This document shows, piece by piece, positions 37,451-46,926 of a DNA stretch of 64,000 bases. The translations under genes and the position numbers were made by a program. The notes under the pieces are model-generated. The model searched no databases. It was not told the origin of the DNA and saw only the letters and a program-made list of their open reading frames with translations. Every line of letters begins with the position of its first letter. Position 1 is the first letter of the stretch. The DNA is from Mycobacterium arosiense ATCC BAA-1401 = DSM 45069 (lineage in GTDB: Bacteria; Actinomycetota; Actinomycetes; Mycobacteriales; Mycobacteriaceae): NCBI RefSeq assembly GCF_002086125.1, contig NZ_MVHG01000001.1:124001-188000 (forward strand). Direction: 5' to 3'.

Positions 37451-38689
37451 TCAGCGCCGCTCGGTCAGCGATATGGCCATCTCGTCGTAGATCGACATGT
37501 TGGTGGTCAGATTCGGATGGGCCACCTTCGCCGGACCGATCTCGATGTCGTCGCAGCGCAACAAGAGCTCGTCGAGGACCGCGCGCAGTTCGGCCCGGGC
37601 CAGCATCGCGCCCAGGCAGTGGTGCGGTCCGCCGCCGCCGAACGCCACGTGCGGGTTGGGCTGTCGGCCGATGTCGAAGGTGAACGGCGAGGAGAACACC
37701 TCCTCGTCGCGGTTGGCCGAACGCAGTGTCGACACCACGCGTTCACCCCTGGCGATGTGCTGGCCGTCCATCTCGACGTCGACCTTTGCGGTGCGCGTCC
37801 AGTACGCCACCGGTGAGGCCCAGCGCAATACCTCCTCGACCGCGCTGGCCCGCAGGTCTTCCCGCTCGCGGTAGCGTTCCAGCTGCCCAGGGTTGGCGAC
37901 GAACGCCTGCAGCCCGATGGCCAGCGCATTTTTGGTGGTGTCGCTGCCGGCGAACGCCAGCACGAAGAAAAAGAATTCGAGTTCGTTTTCGGGCAGGCTG
38001 AACTGCTCGCCGTCGTCCCCGGTGATCACCGCGGACGCCAAAGTGCTCCAGATGTCGTCGGTCGGATTGCGCCGCTTTTCGTCGGTGAGCTCCATCGCGT
38101 AGGCGAAGACCGAGGCGAAGAGCTCGGTTTCGGCATGCCCGCTCGGGTGCTCCTCGGGAGCGAGCGCCTTCAGGATGCGGTCGAACAGCTCGAAGATCCG
38201 CGGCCGGTCCTCCTCGGGGATGCCGATGATGTCGCCGATGACCGTCATCGGTAGCGCGTCGGCGACGTCGGCGATCCAGTCCCCACCACCCCGGGCGAGC
38301 AGGCCGTCGATCATCCGCGCCGCACGCGACCGGATGCCGTTCTCCAGCTTGGCGATCGCGCGCGGGTTGAAGGCGCTCGAGATCAGTTTGCGGCGCTTGT
38401 TCAGGTCCGGCGGGTCCAGCGTGATGATCGTCGGGGATGCCGAAAACATCGCGACCGGTTGAATGAGCGGGCCGTCGGCCGCGGTGAACGAGTCGGTGTC
38501 GCGATGCAAGCGGACCGCGTGCCGGTGCTTGGTGGCGACCCAGAATTGGCGCCGGACGGTGTCGGCGACACCCGGTGTCAGGTCGTGCCGAAACAGCGGC
38601 CGGCTACGCCGCAACTCGGCGAACAGTTCGTCGGGAAAACCGTTACGCCACAGAGCGAAATCGGAAAGGTCCACCGCAGCGGCCGTCAT
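37451..38689 (-). CDS. Cytochrome P450
   Basis: A soluble P450 of about 412 residues. The I-helix is LAFAGSDTTKNAL, ExxR is EEVLR, and the haem loop is FGGGGPHHCLGAMLARAE with Cys358 (numbering from the ATG at 38689). Other starts (ATG 38701, TTG 38749) are open but lack a ribosome site; GGGGG precedes 38689. It is convergent with the ferredoxin gene and divergent from the Rieske oxygenase gene at 38843. Family number and substrate not assigned. Confidence 0.9.
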   Translation of the reverse strand: MTAAAVDLSDFALWRNGFPDELFAELRRSRPLFRHDLTPGVADTVRRQFWVATKHRHAVRLHRDTDSFTAADGPLIQPVAMFSASPTIITLDPPDLNKRRKLISSAFNPRAIAKLENGIRSRAARMIDGLLARGGGDWIADVADALPMTVIGDIIGIPEEDRPRIFELFDRILKALAPEEHPSGHAETELFASVFAYAMELTDEKRRNPTDDIWSTLASAVITGDDGEQFSLPENELEFFFFVLAFAGSDTTKNALAIGLQAFVANPGQLERYREREDLRASAVEEVLRWASPVAYWTRTAKVDVEMDGQHIARGERVVSTLRSANRDEEVFSSPFTFDIGRQPNPHVAFGGGGPHHCLGAMLARAELRAVLDELLLRCDDIEIGPAKVAHPNLTTNMSIYDEMAISLTERR

Positions 38690-38750
38690 GCGAACCCCCA
38701 TTGGCTGGGACGCCACGCGACGCCCGACCGACGGCGCGTTGACGTTCAAT

Positions 38751-38772
38751 GTCTAAAATAGTAAAAATAGAC
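38751..38772 (-). promoter_or_regulatory. AT-rich promoter motif, copy e
   Basis: GTCTA and TAGAC form inverted arms around 12 bases, and the minus strand reads ATTTTTACTATTTTAG, matching copies b and c. It sits between the divergent P450 and Rieske genes, 62-83 bases before the P450 start. Confidence 0.5.
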
Positions 38773-38842
38773 GGTAGTCGTCGAAACGCGGTGAGTTAAG
38801 AGCGGCCCAGATGCGCCCGGCCGCGTGGGAAACGGAGTTCTC

Positions 38843-39952
38843 GTGACGAATACGATTCCAGAGTCAGACCCTTCGGAACGGGAGTTCGGGCAGTCTGGCA
38901 TCGCGTTGTCGACCTACCGTTTCCCGACGGGATGGTTCATCGTCGCCTTCGGTTCCGACCTGGCTCCCGGTCAGGTCAAGCGCGCGCACTACTTCGGTGA
39001 GGAGCTGGTGCTGTTCCGCACCGAGTCGGGCCGCGTCCACGTGATGGAGGCCTATTGCCAGCACCTGGGCGCCAACCTCGCCGTGGGCGGCACCGTGGAG
39101 GGCGAGAACATCGTCTGCCCCTGGCACGGGTGGCAGTGGCGTGGCGACGGCAGCAACGCGCTGATTCCCTACAGCAAGATCGGGTGCAAGAACAACGTGC
39201 GCATCCGGACCTACCCGAGCGTGGAGTGGTACGGCTTCGTCCTGGCCTGGCACGAGCGGCACGGGCGGGCGCCGTACTGGCAGCCGCCGGTGCTACCCGA
39301 GCTGGAGACCGACGAGTACTACCCCCTGCACCCGCACACCCAGATGCTCAACCGGGTCAAGGTGCATCCGCAGATGATCATCGAGAACGCCGCCGACCCG
39401 TACCACGTTCAGTACGTGCACAAGGCCGCCAATCCGGCCACCACGGCGTCGTTCGAGGTGGCCGGCTATCACCTGCACGCCACGGTCAACGCCCACTTCG
39501 GCGGGGGCCGCGCCCAGACGTGGCTGACCCCGAACGGTCCGGTGGACGCCAAGATCATCTACGACAACTATTCGCTGGGCCTCGGCGTGGTGCGCTTCCC
39601 CAGCGAGCTGGTGGCCACCGTGCAGGTCACCGGCCAGACGCCGGTCGACGAGGACTACACCGATTACTTCTACACCCAGGCTTCCGTGCGCGAACCGGGT
39701 GACAGCGGCGACGTGCCCACCGGCCGTGCCGCCCGATTCCTCGCGCTGCAGCAAGAGGTCATCAAGCAGGACTTCTTCACCTGGGAGAACATGAAATACC
39801 TGGAGAAGCCGAACCTGGCGCCCGAAGAGGCGCACGACTACGCGGCCCTGCGCCGCTGGGCGCACCGCTTCTACCCGGGGGAGCAACCGTCGCCGTCGGA
39901 TTTCGGCTACACCGCCGAAGGCGAGCCCGACCCGGCGGCCGCCAAAGCTTGA
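38843..39952 (+). CDS. Rieske non-haem iron oxygenase (KshA-like)
   Basis: A 369-residue terminal oxygenase. The Rieske centre ligands are Cys72/His74 (YCQHLGANL) and Cys92/His95 (VCPWHGW). The catalytic iron site has ENAADPYHVQYVHK with His188 and His193, and Asp185 as the likely electron bridge. The pattern and length resemble 3-ketosteroid 9alpha-hydroxylase oxygenase (KshA), but the substrate cannot be read. GTG 38843 has GGAG 6 bases upstream. The acyl-CoA ligase start overlaps its stop. A separate reductase is needed and not encoded nearby. Confidence 0.9.
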   Translation: MTNTIPESDPSEREFGQSGIALSTYRFPTGWFIVAFGSDLAPGQVKRAHYFGEELVLFRTESGRVHVMEAYCQHLGANLAVGGTVEGENIVCPWHGWQWRGDGSNALIPYSKIGCKNNVRIRTYPSVEWYGFVLAWHERHGRAPYWQPPVLPELETDEYYPLHPHTQMLNRVKVHPQMIIENAADPYHVQYVHKAANPATTASFEVAGYHLHATVNAHFGGGRAQTWLTPNGPVDAKIIYDNYSLGLGVVRFPSELVATVQVTGQTPVDEDYTDYFYTQASVREPGDSGDVPTGRAARFLALQQEVIKQDFFTWENMKYLEKPNLAPEEAHDYAALRRWAHRFYPGEQPSPSDFGYTAEGEPDPAAAKA

Positions 39953-41550
39953 TCAGCGGCTCGATGCGCCCGGACGGGAGCGGACCGCTCGGCCCCTCCG
40001 ATTTCGGGGTCGACCGTTTCACCGTGCCGGCCGTGCTTGATCGCCGCGCGCACCAGCACCCCGAGCGGGTGATGATGTCGATCGCCGGTATCGACGTGAC
40101 CTTCGAGCAGATGCGTCAGCGGTCGTGCGCGGCGGCAAACCTGTTGACCGATTTGGGTGTCGAGCGAGGTGACCGCATCGCGTTGTTCACCGGCACGTGT
40201 CCGGAGTGGATCTACTTCTGGTTGGGTGCCGCGCGGATCGGTGCGGTGAGCGCGGCGATCAATGCCGCGAACAAAGGCGATTTCCTGTTGCACGCCCTGC
40301 GGGCGTCGCAAGCCAAGGTGATGCTGACCGACGCCGAACGCCGGCCCCGCGCCGCCGAGGTTGCCGACGCGGTGGAAACCTTGACAAACGTTGTGGTGCA
40401 GAATGGTTCGCTGACCGCGGCGCTGAGTCAACGCACCGGCGATGCGCCGGCCGGTGACCCGGGCCAGGCCGACGACCTGGCCTGCCTGTTCTTCACCTCG
40501 GGCACCACCGGCCCGTCCAAGGCGGTCGCCACGACGTGGCACTACCTGTTCTCCGTGGCCGCCACCGTCTCATCGGCCTGGCAATTACGCGAAGCAGAGG
40601 TGTTGTGGACGGCGATGCCGTTGTTTCACCTGAGCGCGGCACCTAGCATCCTGGTGCCGATGCTGGTCGGCTCGACGACGGTGCTGGCCGGGTCCTTCCA
40701 TCCCGGCGAGGTGTGGGACGACATACGCGCCCGCGGCGCCGTCGGATTCGCCGGTGCGGGGGCGATGGTATCGATGCTGCAGACTCTGCCCGCGGATCCG
40801 GGTGACGCACGGCTGCCGCTGCGGTTCATCTCCGCCGCGCCGATCGACGCCAACTCTTACCGCGACATCGAAAAGCGGTACGGCTGCCGCGTTGTCACGA
40901 TGTACGGGCTCACCGAGGCGTTTCCCATCGCGGTCAAGACGGTCGCCGATGACGGGGTTCCCGGGACCTCGGGCCGTCCGAATCCCGATTTCGAGGTGCG
41001 GATCCTCGACGAACGAGGGAATGCACTGCCGCCCGACGCCGTGGGTGAAATCGCCTGTCGGCCCAGGCGCCCGCATGTGATGAGCGAGGGCTACGTGGCC
41101 GCGGATTCGCGGATAAAGCCGCATCCGGAATGGTTTCGCACCGGCGATCTGGGCCGGCTCGATCGTGATCAGAATCTGACCTATGTGGACCGAATCAAGG
41201 ATGCGTTGCGCCGGCGCGGCGAGAATATCTCTTCGGTCGAGGTGGAGGCCGTTGTCACGAGCCATCCCGCCGTGGCCGAGGCCGCCGCGGTCGGCGTGCC
41301 CAGCGAGTTGGGCGAGGACGATGTCCTGGTGGTGGTCACGCTGCGGCCCGGCGCGACACTGGATTTCGTGGAATTGCTCGACTTCTGCTCGGCCCGCATG
41401 CCGTATTTCTGCGTTCCGCGATTCGTGGAGATCGTGAGCGAACTGCCGAAGAACGCGATCGGCCGGATACGCAAAGACTTATTGCGCGAACGGGGCGTCG
41501 CTCGCCGAGCGTGGGATCGTGAAAGTAGTGGGTATGTCGTTCGCCGTTAG
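39949..41550 (+). CDS. Acyl-CoA synthetase-like ligase with Arg at the A10 position
   Basis: A 533-residue adenylate-forming ligase. Motifs are FFTSGTTGPSKAV, the TMYGLTEAFPIAV block, RTGDLGRLDRDQNLTYVDRI and RRGENISSVEVEAVV. In the C-terminal A10 motif, where a catalytic Lys normally follows the Gly (PKTATGKI), this protein has PKNAIGRIRK, so Arg replaces the first Lys. TTG 39949 overlaps the Rieske stop (TTGA); ATG 39964 is an alternative. It is coupled to the Rieske oxygenase and followed by SnoaL and MaoC genes, so it likely activates an oxygenated acid. Confidence 0.88.
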   Translation: MISGSMRPDGSGPLGPSDFGVDRFTVPAVLDRRAHQHPERVMMSIAGIDVTFEQMRQRSCAAANLLTDLGVERGDRIALFTGTCPEWIYFWLGAARIGAVSAAINAANKGDFLLHALRASQAKVMLTDAERRPRAAEVADAVETLTNVVVQNGSLTAALSQRTGDAPAGDPGQADDLACLFFTSGTTGPSKAVATTWHYLFSVAATVSSAWQLREAEVLWTAMPLFHLSAAPSILVPMLVGSTTVLAGSFHPGEVWDDIRARGAVGFAGAGAMVSMLQTLPADPGDARLPLRFISAAPIDANSYRDIEKRYGCRVVTMYGLTEAFPIAVKTVADDGVPGTSGRPNPDFEVRILDERGNALPPDAVGEIACRPRRPHVMSEGYVAADSRIKPHPEWFRTGDLGRLDRDQNLTYVDRIKDALRRRGENISSVEVEAVVTSHPAVAEAAAVGVPSELGEDDVLVVVTLRPGATLDFVELLDFCSARMPYFCVPRFVEIVSELPKNAIGRIRKDLLRERGVARRAWDRESSGYVVRR

Positions 41551-41556
41551 GTTCCG

Positions 41557-41598
41557 CTAATGTCACGTAATAGTCGACGAGTTGCACTAATGTCCCGT
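41557..41598. repeat. 12-bp direct repeat, 30 bases apart
   Basis: CTAATGTCACGT (41557-41568) and CTAATGTCCCGT (41587-41598) differ by one base and are exactly 30 bases, about three helical turns, apart. They lie in the 90-bp gap before the SnoaL gene. Same-face spacing suggests two binding sites for one regulator. Confidence 0.5.
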
Positions 41599-41640
41599 CA
41601 GCGCAGTGTCGGCGGAGGTTTCTGAGAGAGGCTGGAAGCG

Positions 41641-42066
41641 ATGACCATGACTTATCAGGAACAGCAGATGCTGCAAGCCGCCACCGGACGCGCTGCCATC
41701 CTGGATCTGGATGCCCGGCACAATCGGGCCTACTCCGACGGTGATCGCGACCGCTGGGTCGCCACCTTCCGTCATTCCGGTGCCAGCTATACCCGCGACG
41801 GTGAGCAGTTCAGCGACCTGCGTTCGGCCTTCGACGGTGGTGACGGCCAACGACTGGTCACGGTCGATCACGAGATCCGCGTCGACGGGGTCAACGGGAC
41901 TCAGCGTTGTGTCGCCGTGCTTTTCGCCGCGATGTATGGCGACACCACGCTGCGGGCCACCGGGACCTTCCGCGACACATTGATCTACGAGCGGGGCGGC
42001 TGGTACTTCACTTCGCGTACCCTGCAATGGGATTCCGTCCCGAGTCGCCACCCCCTCGTTATGTGA
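41641..42066 (+). CDS. SnoaL-like (NTF2 fold) protein
   Basis: A 141-residue protein of the SnoaL/NTF2 superfamily: an N-terminal helix pair followed by AAILDLDARHNRAYSDGDRD, which has the common YSDGD dip, then RWVATFRHSGASYTRDG and a C-terminal strand set ATGTFRDTLIYERGGWYF. Relatives are small isomerases, dehydratases or cyclases. It starts 90 bases after the ligase gene and is followed by two MaoC-like genes, which suggests a place in ring or side-chain processing. Reaction unknown. Confidence 0.75.
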   Translation: MTMTYQEQQMLQAATGRAAILDLDARHNRAYSDGDRDRWVATFRHSGASYTRDGEQFSDLRSAFDGGDGQRLVTVDHEIRVDGVNGTQRCVAVLFAAMYGDTTLRATGTFRDTLIYERGGWYFTSRTLQWDSVPSRHPLVM

Positions 42067-42079
42067 GCGGCACCGATAC

Positions 42080-42610
42080 GTGGACCAGGATTTCGGTCAG
42101 CGGTTGGCCTTCGGCACCTACGACGATGCGCTGCGGATGGTCGGCGCGCAAAGCGAGCCACGCGTCGCCAAAACCGCGGTCAGCGCCGCACGCATCCAGC
42201 TGTTCGCCGCGATGGTGCGCGACGGAAACCGCTCGTACTGGGACCCGGAGTTCGCCCGGCGGCATTGGGGAGGATTGCTCGCACCGCCCGCGCTGTTGAT
42301 GGGCTGGCTGATCCCACCGCCGTGGCAACCCGGGGGGAGGAGCACTCCTTCGTTGATCGCCCTTCAGGTGCCGCTGCCCGGCACCACGTTCATCAACGCG
42401 GCCAACGAGGTTGAGTTCGGTCAACCCATCGTCGAAGGCGACGTGCTGACCGCAGTCGACGAGCTGGTCGCGGTGTCGCCGGAGAAGCAAACGCGGCTGG
42501 GCGTCGGCCATTTCGTCGAGACGCTGGAGACCTATCGCCGTCAGGACGGGACCGTGGTCGCCACCAATCGCAATACCTTGTTCCGGTTTACGCCGGGAGC
42601 GTCCACGTGA
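42080..42610 (+). CDS. MaoC-like hydratase subunit (FAS1-type dehydratase half)
   Basis: A 176-residue hotdog-fold protein resembling the N-terminal half of MaoC-like enoyl-CoA hydratases and ChsH2-type subunits. SYWDPEFARRHWGGLLAPPA marks the region preceding the hotdog helix, and FINAANEVEFGQPIVEGD is the strand pair typical of the family. The GTG at 42080 opens the frame. Its stop overlaps the GTG of the next MaoC-like gene by four bases, so the two halves should form a heteromer. Confidence 0.78.
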   Translation: MDQDFGQRLAFGTYDDALRMVGAQSEPRVAKTAVSAARIQLFAAMVRDGNRSYWDPEFARRHWGGLLAPPALLMGWLIPPPWQPGGRSTPSLIALQVPLPGTTFINAANEVEFGQPIVEGDVLTAVDELVAVSPEKQTRLGVGHFVETLETYRRQDGTVVATNRNTLFRFTPGAST

Positions 42611-43068
42611 CCGACGACGGCCTGGATTGGCACCGGATCACCGTTCCCGTCGACCTGCCCGAGGTGATCGACCACATCAGCTACCAGCGGGTGGTGGAGA
42701 ACGCCGGGGCGACGTGGGACTATTTCCCCGGCCATTTCGATCCGAATTACGCTCAGGCGCAGGGCAATCCGACGATCTACGTGAACACGATGCACCTGGC
42801 CGGATTCGCCGACCGCGTCGCGACCGACTGGGCGGGTCCGCGATCCCGCGTGGTGCGCCGGTCCATGCGGCTGGCCGGGTCGGTGTATGCCGGCGACACG
42901 ATGATCGGCCGGGGCCGGGCCGTGGCGAAGCGCCGGGACACCTCGGTGTTCCCGCCGCGCTGCCTGGTCGACGTCGAAATCCAGGTGACCAATCAGCATG
43001 GCGCGCTGTGCTGTCCGGTTGAGCTGACCTTGCAGGTGCCCGGATCCGCGCAGCACGGCGATGGATGA
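42607..43068 (+). CDS. MaoC-like hydratase subunit (catalytic-half type)
   Basis: A 153-residue hotdog protein. The segment YFPGHFDPNYAQAQGNPTIY, then FADRVATDWAGP, follows the layout of the catalytic MaoC half ChsH1, where a His and Asp in the HxD region act on the enoyl-CoA (here GHFD). It is translated together with the partner at 42080 (GTGA overlap). The pair is likely a ChsH1/ChsH2-like enoyl-CoA hydratase for a bulky side chain. Assignment from pattern only. Confidence 0.78.
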   Translation: MTDDGLDWHRITVPVDLPEVIDHISYQRVVENAGATWDYFPGHFDPNYAQAQGNPTIYVNTMHLAGFADRVATDWAGPRSRVVRRSMRLAGSVYAGDTMIGRGRAVAKRRDTSVFPPRCLVDVEIQVTNQHGALCCPVELTLQVPGSAQHGDG

Positions 43069-43324
43069 CGTGGGCGAGTCACCTGATATTGAGTCCACTC
43101 GGATTCAGAGTCGGGCTATTGTGTTCCGGCTTCAGTTGATCTCGCCGGCAACATCGTGTGCAGCACTGGAACACCGCCCCAGAACACTTCGACGACCTCC
43201 GCCGGGAACTCCGCAGTAAGCCCGCCACGCATGCCGTTCACGTTAAAGGCGGCATGGAAGAAATCACCACCCCAGGCTCTTTGAGCGGGACAGACGTTTC
43301 TGCGATCCGCGACGCTGGACGGAC
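43069..43324. other. Gap with a short coding-like remnant
   Basis: Between the MaoC operon and the SulP gene there is no full gene. A frame open from 43140 to 43328 reads HWNTAPEHFDDLRRELRSKP and onwards to a stop but has no start. Codon use looks protein-like. It may be the tail of a lost gene; family not recognised. Confidence 0.35.
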
Positions 43325-44833
43325 CTAGTGGGCGCCGGCGAGCAGTGGGCTCAAGTGTGCGTGCCGTTGTGCGCTGGTCTCGTTCATGCCGACCAGGGTG
43401 ACGTTTTTGCCCTTGGACTCGTATTTGTTCGTGATGGCGTCCAGGGTGGCCACGCTGGAGGCGTCCCAGATATGGGCGTCGCTCATGTCGATGACGATGT
43501 TAGTTGGGTCGCTGGTGTAGTCGAATTGGTAGATGAGGTCGTTGCTTGAGGCGAAGAACAGCTCACCTCTGACCGCGTAGACGCGGGTGTCGTCGTCGGG
43601 ATGAGCGATGTCGACCACGTCGGTGACATGCGCGACGCGTCGCGCGAACAACACCATCGCGGCCAGCGTGCCCACAGCTACACCAAAGGCCAGGTTGTCG
43701 GTGGCGACGGTGACGGCGACCGTGGACAGCATCACGACGGTCTCGCTTTTGGGCATGCGTCGCAACGTTTTCGGATTGATGCTGTGCCAGTCCATGGTGC
43801 CTACTGACACCATGATCATGACAGCGACCAGAGCGGCCATGGGAATCTTGGCGACCAGATCGCCAAGCCCGACGACCAACGCCAGAAGAAACGATCCGGC
43901 TAGGAACGTCGAGATCCGGGTGCGGGCGCCACTGATTTTGACGTTGATCATGGTCTGGCCGATCATTGCGCACCCGCCCATGCCGCCGAAGAAGCCGGTG
44001 ACGACGTTGGCCACGCCTTGGCCGAGGGCTTCGCGTGGCTTGTTGGAGTGGGTGTCGGTGATGTCGTCGACCAGTTTGGCGGTCATCAGCGATTCGAGCA
44101 GCCCGACCAACGCCATCGCCAGCGCGTAGGGGGCGATGATTCCGAAGGTGTGCGTAGTCAGAGGCACGTCCGGCATCAACAGCCGCGGCAGGCTGGTGGG
44201 CAGTTGTCCTTCGTCCCCGACGTTGGGTACCGACCACTTCAGCACGATGGTCGCGGCGGTCAGAACGACGATCGCCACCAGGGGCGCCGGAATGACGGTG
44301 GTCAGCCTCGGCAGCAGCACGATCATGGCAATGCCCGCGGCGACCATCGGATACACCAGCCATGGCACCCCGCGTAGGTGCGGCATCTGGGACAAGAAAA
44401 TGAGAATTGCCAAGGCATTGACGAAGCCGACCATGACGCTGCGCGGCACGAATCGCATCAGCTTCGCCACACCGAGTCCGCCGAGGAGGAGTTGCAACAG
44501 CCCAGCCAAAATGACGGCGGCAACCAGGTAGTTCACGCCGTATTCGCGGGTCAGCGGCGCCACGACCAGGGCCACCGCACCGGTGGCCGCTGAGATCATC
44601 GCGGGCCGTCCTCCCACGATCGCGATCGTGACGGCCATGGTGAACGCTGCGAACAATCCGACCCGTGGATCGACCCCGGCGATGATGGAAAATGCGATGG
44701 CTTCAGGGATCAACGCCAGCGCAACCACGAGGCCCGCCAGCACTTCCCTGCGTAGGCGGCGCGGTGAGCGCAGTGCGCCCACTACCGACTGTTCGTCAGC
44801 TGGTGTGGTGGCCTGTGTTGCCACGGTTGTCAT
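43325..44833 (-). CDS. SulP/SLC26-family anion transporter
   Basis: A 502-residue membrane transporter of the SulP family (sulfate, bicarbonate or other anions). The transmembrane part, about residues 25-390, contains [20 protein letters not shown], the family signature near TM1, and [22 protein letters not shown]-terminal STAS domain (about 395-495) has [18 protein letters not shown] and [20 protein letters not shown]. The gene stands alone between two intergenic regions. Bicarbonate versus sulfate cannot be decided here. Confidence 0.9.
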   Translation of the reverse strand: MTTVATQATTPADEQSVVGALRSPRRLRREVLAGLVVALALIPEAIAFSIIAGVDPRVGLFAAFTMAVTIAIVGGRPAMISAATGAVALVVAPLTREYGVNYLVAAVILAGLLQLLLGGLGVAKLMRFVPRSVMVGFVNALAILIFLSQMPHLRGVPWLVYPMVAAGIAMIVLLPRLTTVIPAPLVAIVVLTAATIVLKWSVPNVGDEGQLPTSLPRLLMPDVPLTTHTFGIIAPYALAMALVGLLESLMTAKLVDDITDTHSNKPREALGQGVANVVTGFFGGMGGCAMIGQTMINVKISGARTRISTFLAGSFLLALVVGLGDLVAKIPMAALVAVMIMVSVGTMDWHSINPKTLRRMPKSETVVMLSTVAVTVATDNLAFGVAVGTLAAMVLFARRVAHVTDVVDIAHPDDDTRVYAVRGELFFASSNDLIYQFDYTSDPTNIVIDMSDAHIWDASSVATLDAITNKYESKGKNVTLVGMNETSAQRHAHLSPLLAGAH

Positions 44834-45376
44834 GACAGCTCCGTTTCGTACGGACGCGCGGCGAGGCGCGGGCGGCTAAGTCAATTGCCAACGTAATCGC
44901 CGCACTGCACGAGAAGCGTTGCCGCCGAGCACCTTTGCATCACTGCGTAAACAACGCCTGCCCGGTCCATCCGGATCCGGTGCGACTCGGCTAACCGAAA
45001 CTCTACCCGTACAGCAGGGCGAGGCGGCAAATTCAGATGCCGCGATTGTGACCAAGGACACAACGATCCTCCGGACTAGAAGGCAGCCAACCGCAGACTT
45101 CGGTTATCGGCGACGGCAAAGCCATGCGAGATGTTTGCCGAGACCCAACCGATGAGCGGCTGATGCCGGATCTGACCCTTGATGTGCTGGTGCATACCGG
45201 CTGGACTCCGGATGGTGTGAAGTGTTGACGTTGGATTGCCGGCAGATGCCCAGGCCGTGGCTCGCGCCCAGGATGTTCAATGCCCGGTCGCGATAAGCGG
45301 CGGGAGAAACGAACTCGAGGTGCAGGCAAGGCTTTTGGCACGGCATGGCCGCGACCCGTCGTGGAGACCGGAAACG
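44834..45376. other. Intergenic region between SulP and aldehyde dehydrogenase genes
   Basis: This 543-bp stretch holds the SulP promoter side. A minus-strand frame at 45104-45346 (MPCQKPCLHLEFVSPAAYRD and on, 80 codons) lacks a ribosome site and similarity I can name; it may be a degenerate remnant. No RNA gene or repeat recognised. Confidence 0.4.
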
Positions 45377-46843
45377 CTATAGCGGTGGCATCTGCCCCTT
45401 GCATATCACCGTCTGCAACTCGACGTACTCGTGCAGCCCCTCGGGCCCGAACTCCCGCCCGATGCCGGACTGCTTGAAGCCGCCAAAGGGTGCGCCGATG
45501 TCCAGGGTGTACATGTTGATCCCGTAGGTCCCGGTGCGGACCGCGGCCGCAACCTCGAGGCCGTGCTCGATGTCGGCGGTCCAAACCGAACCCGCCAAGC
45601 CATAATCGGTTTCGTTGGCGATGCGGACGGCGTCGTTCTCGTCGCGGTACCGCAGCACGGTCAGCACCGGCCCGAAGATCTCCTCGCGGGCGATGCGCAT
45701 GTCGTTGGTGGCGTCGGCGAACAACGTCGGCTGCACGTACCAGCCGCGCTCGGATGGGCTCTGTTCGCCCCCGAGCACGACGCGAGCGCCTTCGCTGCGG
45801 CCCGACTTGATGTAGTCCTGCACGCGGCGCTGCTGTCGTTGGGCCACAAGAGGTCCGATGTCCGTCGACTCGTCGGCCGGGTCGCCGACATTCAGCGCCG
45901 ACATCATGCCGGCTAGCGCGTCGACGACCGCGTCGTGCTTGCGGTCGCTGACCAGGATCCTGGTCTGCGCGACGCAGGCCTGGCCGTTGTTCATCAGGCC
46001 CGCGGACTTCAGGCCGGCCACCGTCTTGTCGATGTCGGCGTCGTCGAGGATGATGGCCGCGGACTTGCCGCCCAGCTCCAAGCTCACCCGCTTCAGCTGC
46101 TCGCCGCACAGCGCGGCGATGCGGCGCCCGACGGCACTGGAACCGGTGAACGCGATCTTGTCCACTCCGGGATGGCGTACCAGCGCCTCGCCGACCTCCG
46201 GGCCGCCGGGCAGCACCGACACCACGCCGTCGGGCAACCCGAGCTGCTCGATCATCTCGGCCAACCACAAGGCGTCCAACGGGGTTTCGGGTGCGGGCTT
46301 GATGATGACCGTGCAGCCCGCGATCAACGCCGGGATCAGCTTGGGCATGATCAAAAATTGCGGCACGTTCCATGGCACGATCGCCCCGACCACCCCGACC
46401 GGAGCCCTGCGCAGGTGTACTTCGCCGAGCACCCCTTGGCGGCGTTCCTCCCATGGGAACTCCCGGGCGGCGGCCAGCGAAAAGTGCATCAGCGCTGCTG
46501 CCGCCGCCCCCTGGCCCATCCGGCTGAAGCTGCGCGGCGACCCCATCTCGTCGGTGATGAGATCGGCCATCTCGTCGGCGTGGCCGGCATAGATTCCGGC
46601 CAGCTCTTCGACCTTGGCCATCCGCTCGGCATGGCTCAGCCGTGGCCACGGACCGTGATCGAAGGCGTGCCGTGCGGCGGCGACGGCCGCCTCGACGTCC
46701 TCGGGGCCTGCGACCTGGACGTGCCCGATCGGCTCCTGGGAGTGGGGCGAGATCACCGCGAGCTGCTGGGGATTGGCGGGTTTGCGCCACTGCCCCCCAA
46801 CGAACAACTCGTCATAGCAGCGATGGCCGGAAGTCTCTGTCAT
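45377..46843 (-). CDS. Aldehyde dehydrogenase (NAD(P)-dependent)
   Basis: A 488-residue aldehyde dehydrogenase of the ALDH superfamily, oxidising an aldehyde to the acid. The catalytic Cys290 lies in NNGQACVAQ, the general base Glu256 in LELGGKSA, and Asn159 in VPWNVPQ. The nucleotide fold has FTGSSAVGRRIA. The C-terminus holds GAPFGGFKQSGIGREFG. It is divergent from the AttH-like gene at 46927, with an AT-rich dyad between. It could take the aldehyde made by an alcohol dehydrogenase or P450 of the region. Confidence 0.92.
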   Translation of the reverse strand: MTETSGHRCYDELFVGGQWRKPANPQQLAVISPHSQEPIGHVQVAGPEDVEAAVAAARHAFDHGPWPRLSHAERMAKVEELAGIYAGHADEMADLITDEMGSPRSFSRMGQGAAAAALMHFSLAAAREFPWEERRQGVLGEVHLRRAPVGVVGAIVPWNVPQFLIMPKLIPALIAGCTVIIKPAPETPLDALWLAEMIEQLGLPDGVVSVLPGGPEVGEALVRHPGVDKIAFTGSSAVGRRIAALCGEQLKRVSLELGGKSAAIILDDADIDKTVAGLKSAGLMNNGQACVAQTRILVSDRKHDAVVDALAGMMSALNVGDPADESTDIGPLVAQRQQRRVQDYIKSGRSEGARVVLGGEQSPSERGWYVQPTLFADATNDMRIAREEIFGPVLTVLRYRDENDAVRIANETDYGLAGSVWTADIEHGLEVAAAVRTGTYGINMYTLDIGAPFGGFKQSGIGREFGPEGLHEYVELQTVICKGQMPPL

Positions 46844-46881
46844 CGGGGCACTTCCTCGGGGGATCGGAGCGCGACCGCAAT

Positions 46882-46912
46882 TTCGCTATTCACGCTAACA
46901 TAGCGAAAAAAG
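46882..46912 (-). promoter_or_regulatory. Dyad TTCGCTAT-n10-ATAGCGAA with AT-rich motif, copy f
   Basis: Perfect 8-bp inverted arms (46882-46889 and 46900-46907) overlap CTAACATAGCGAAAAAAG, whose first nine bases are identical to copy c. It lies in the divergent region between the aldehyde dehydrogenase and AttH-like genes. It is a candidate operator. Confidence 0.5.
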
Positions 46913-46926
46913 CAGCGAGGCCCGAT

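Noticed and set aside
45104..45346. An 80-codon gene on the minus strand
   Set aside because: No ribosome site, no recognised domain, isolated position. Kept only as a possible remnant in the intergenic entry.
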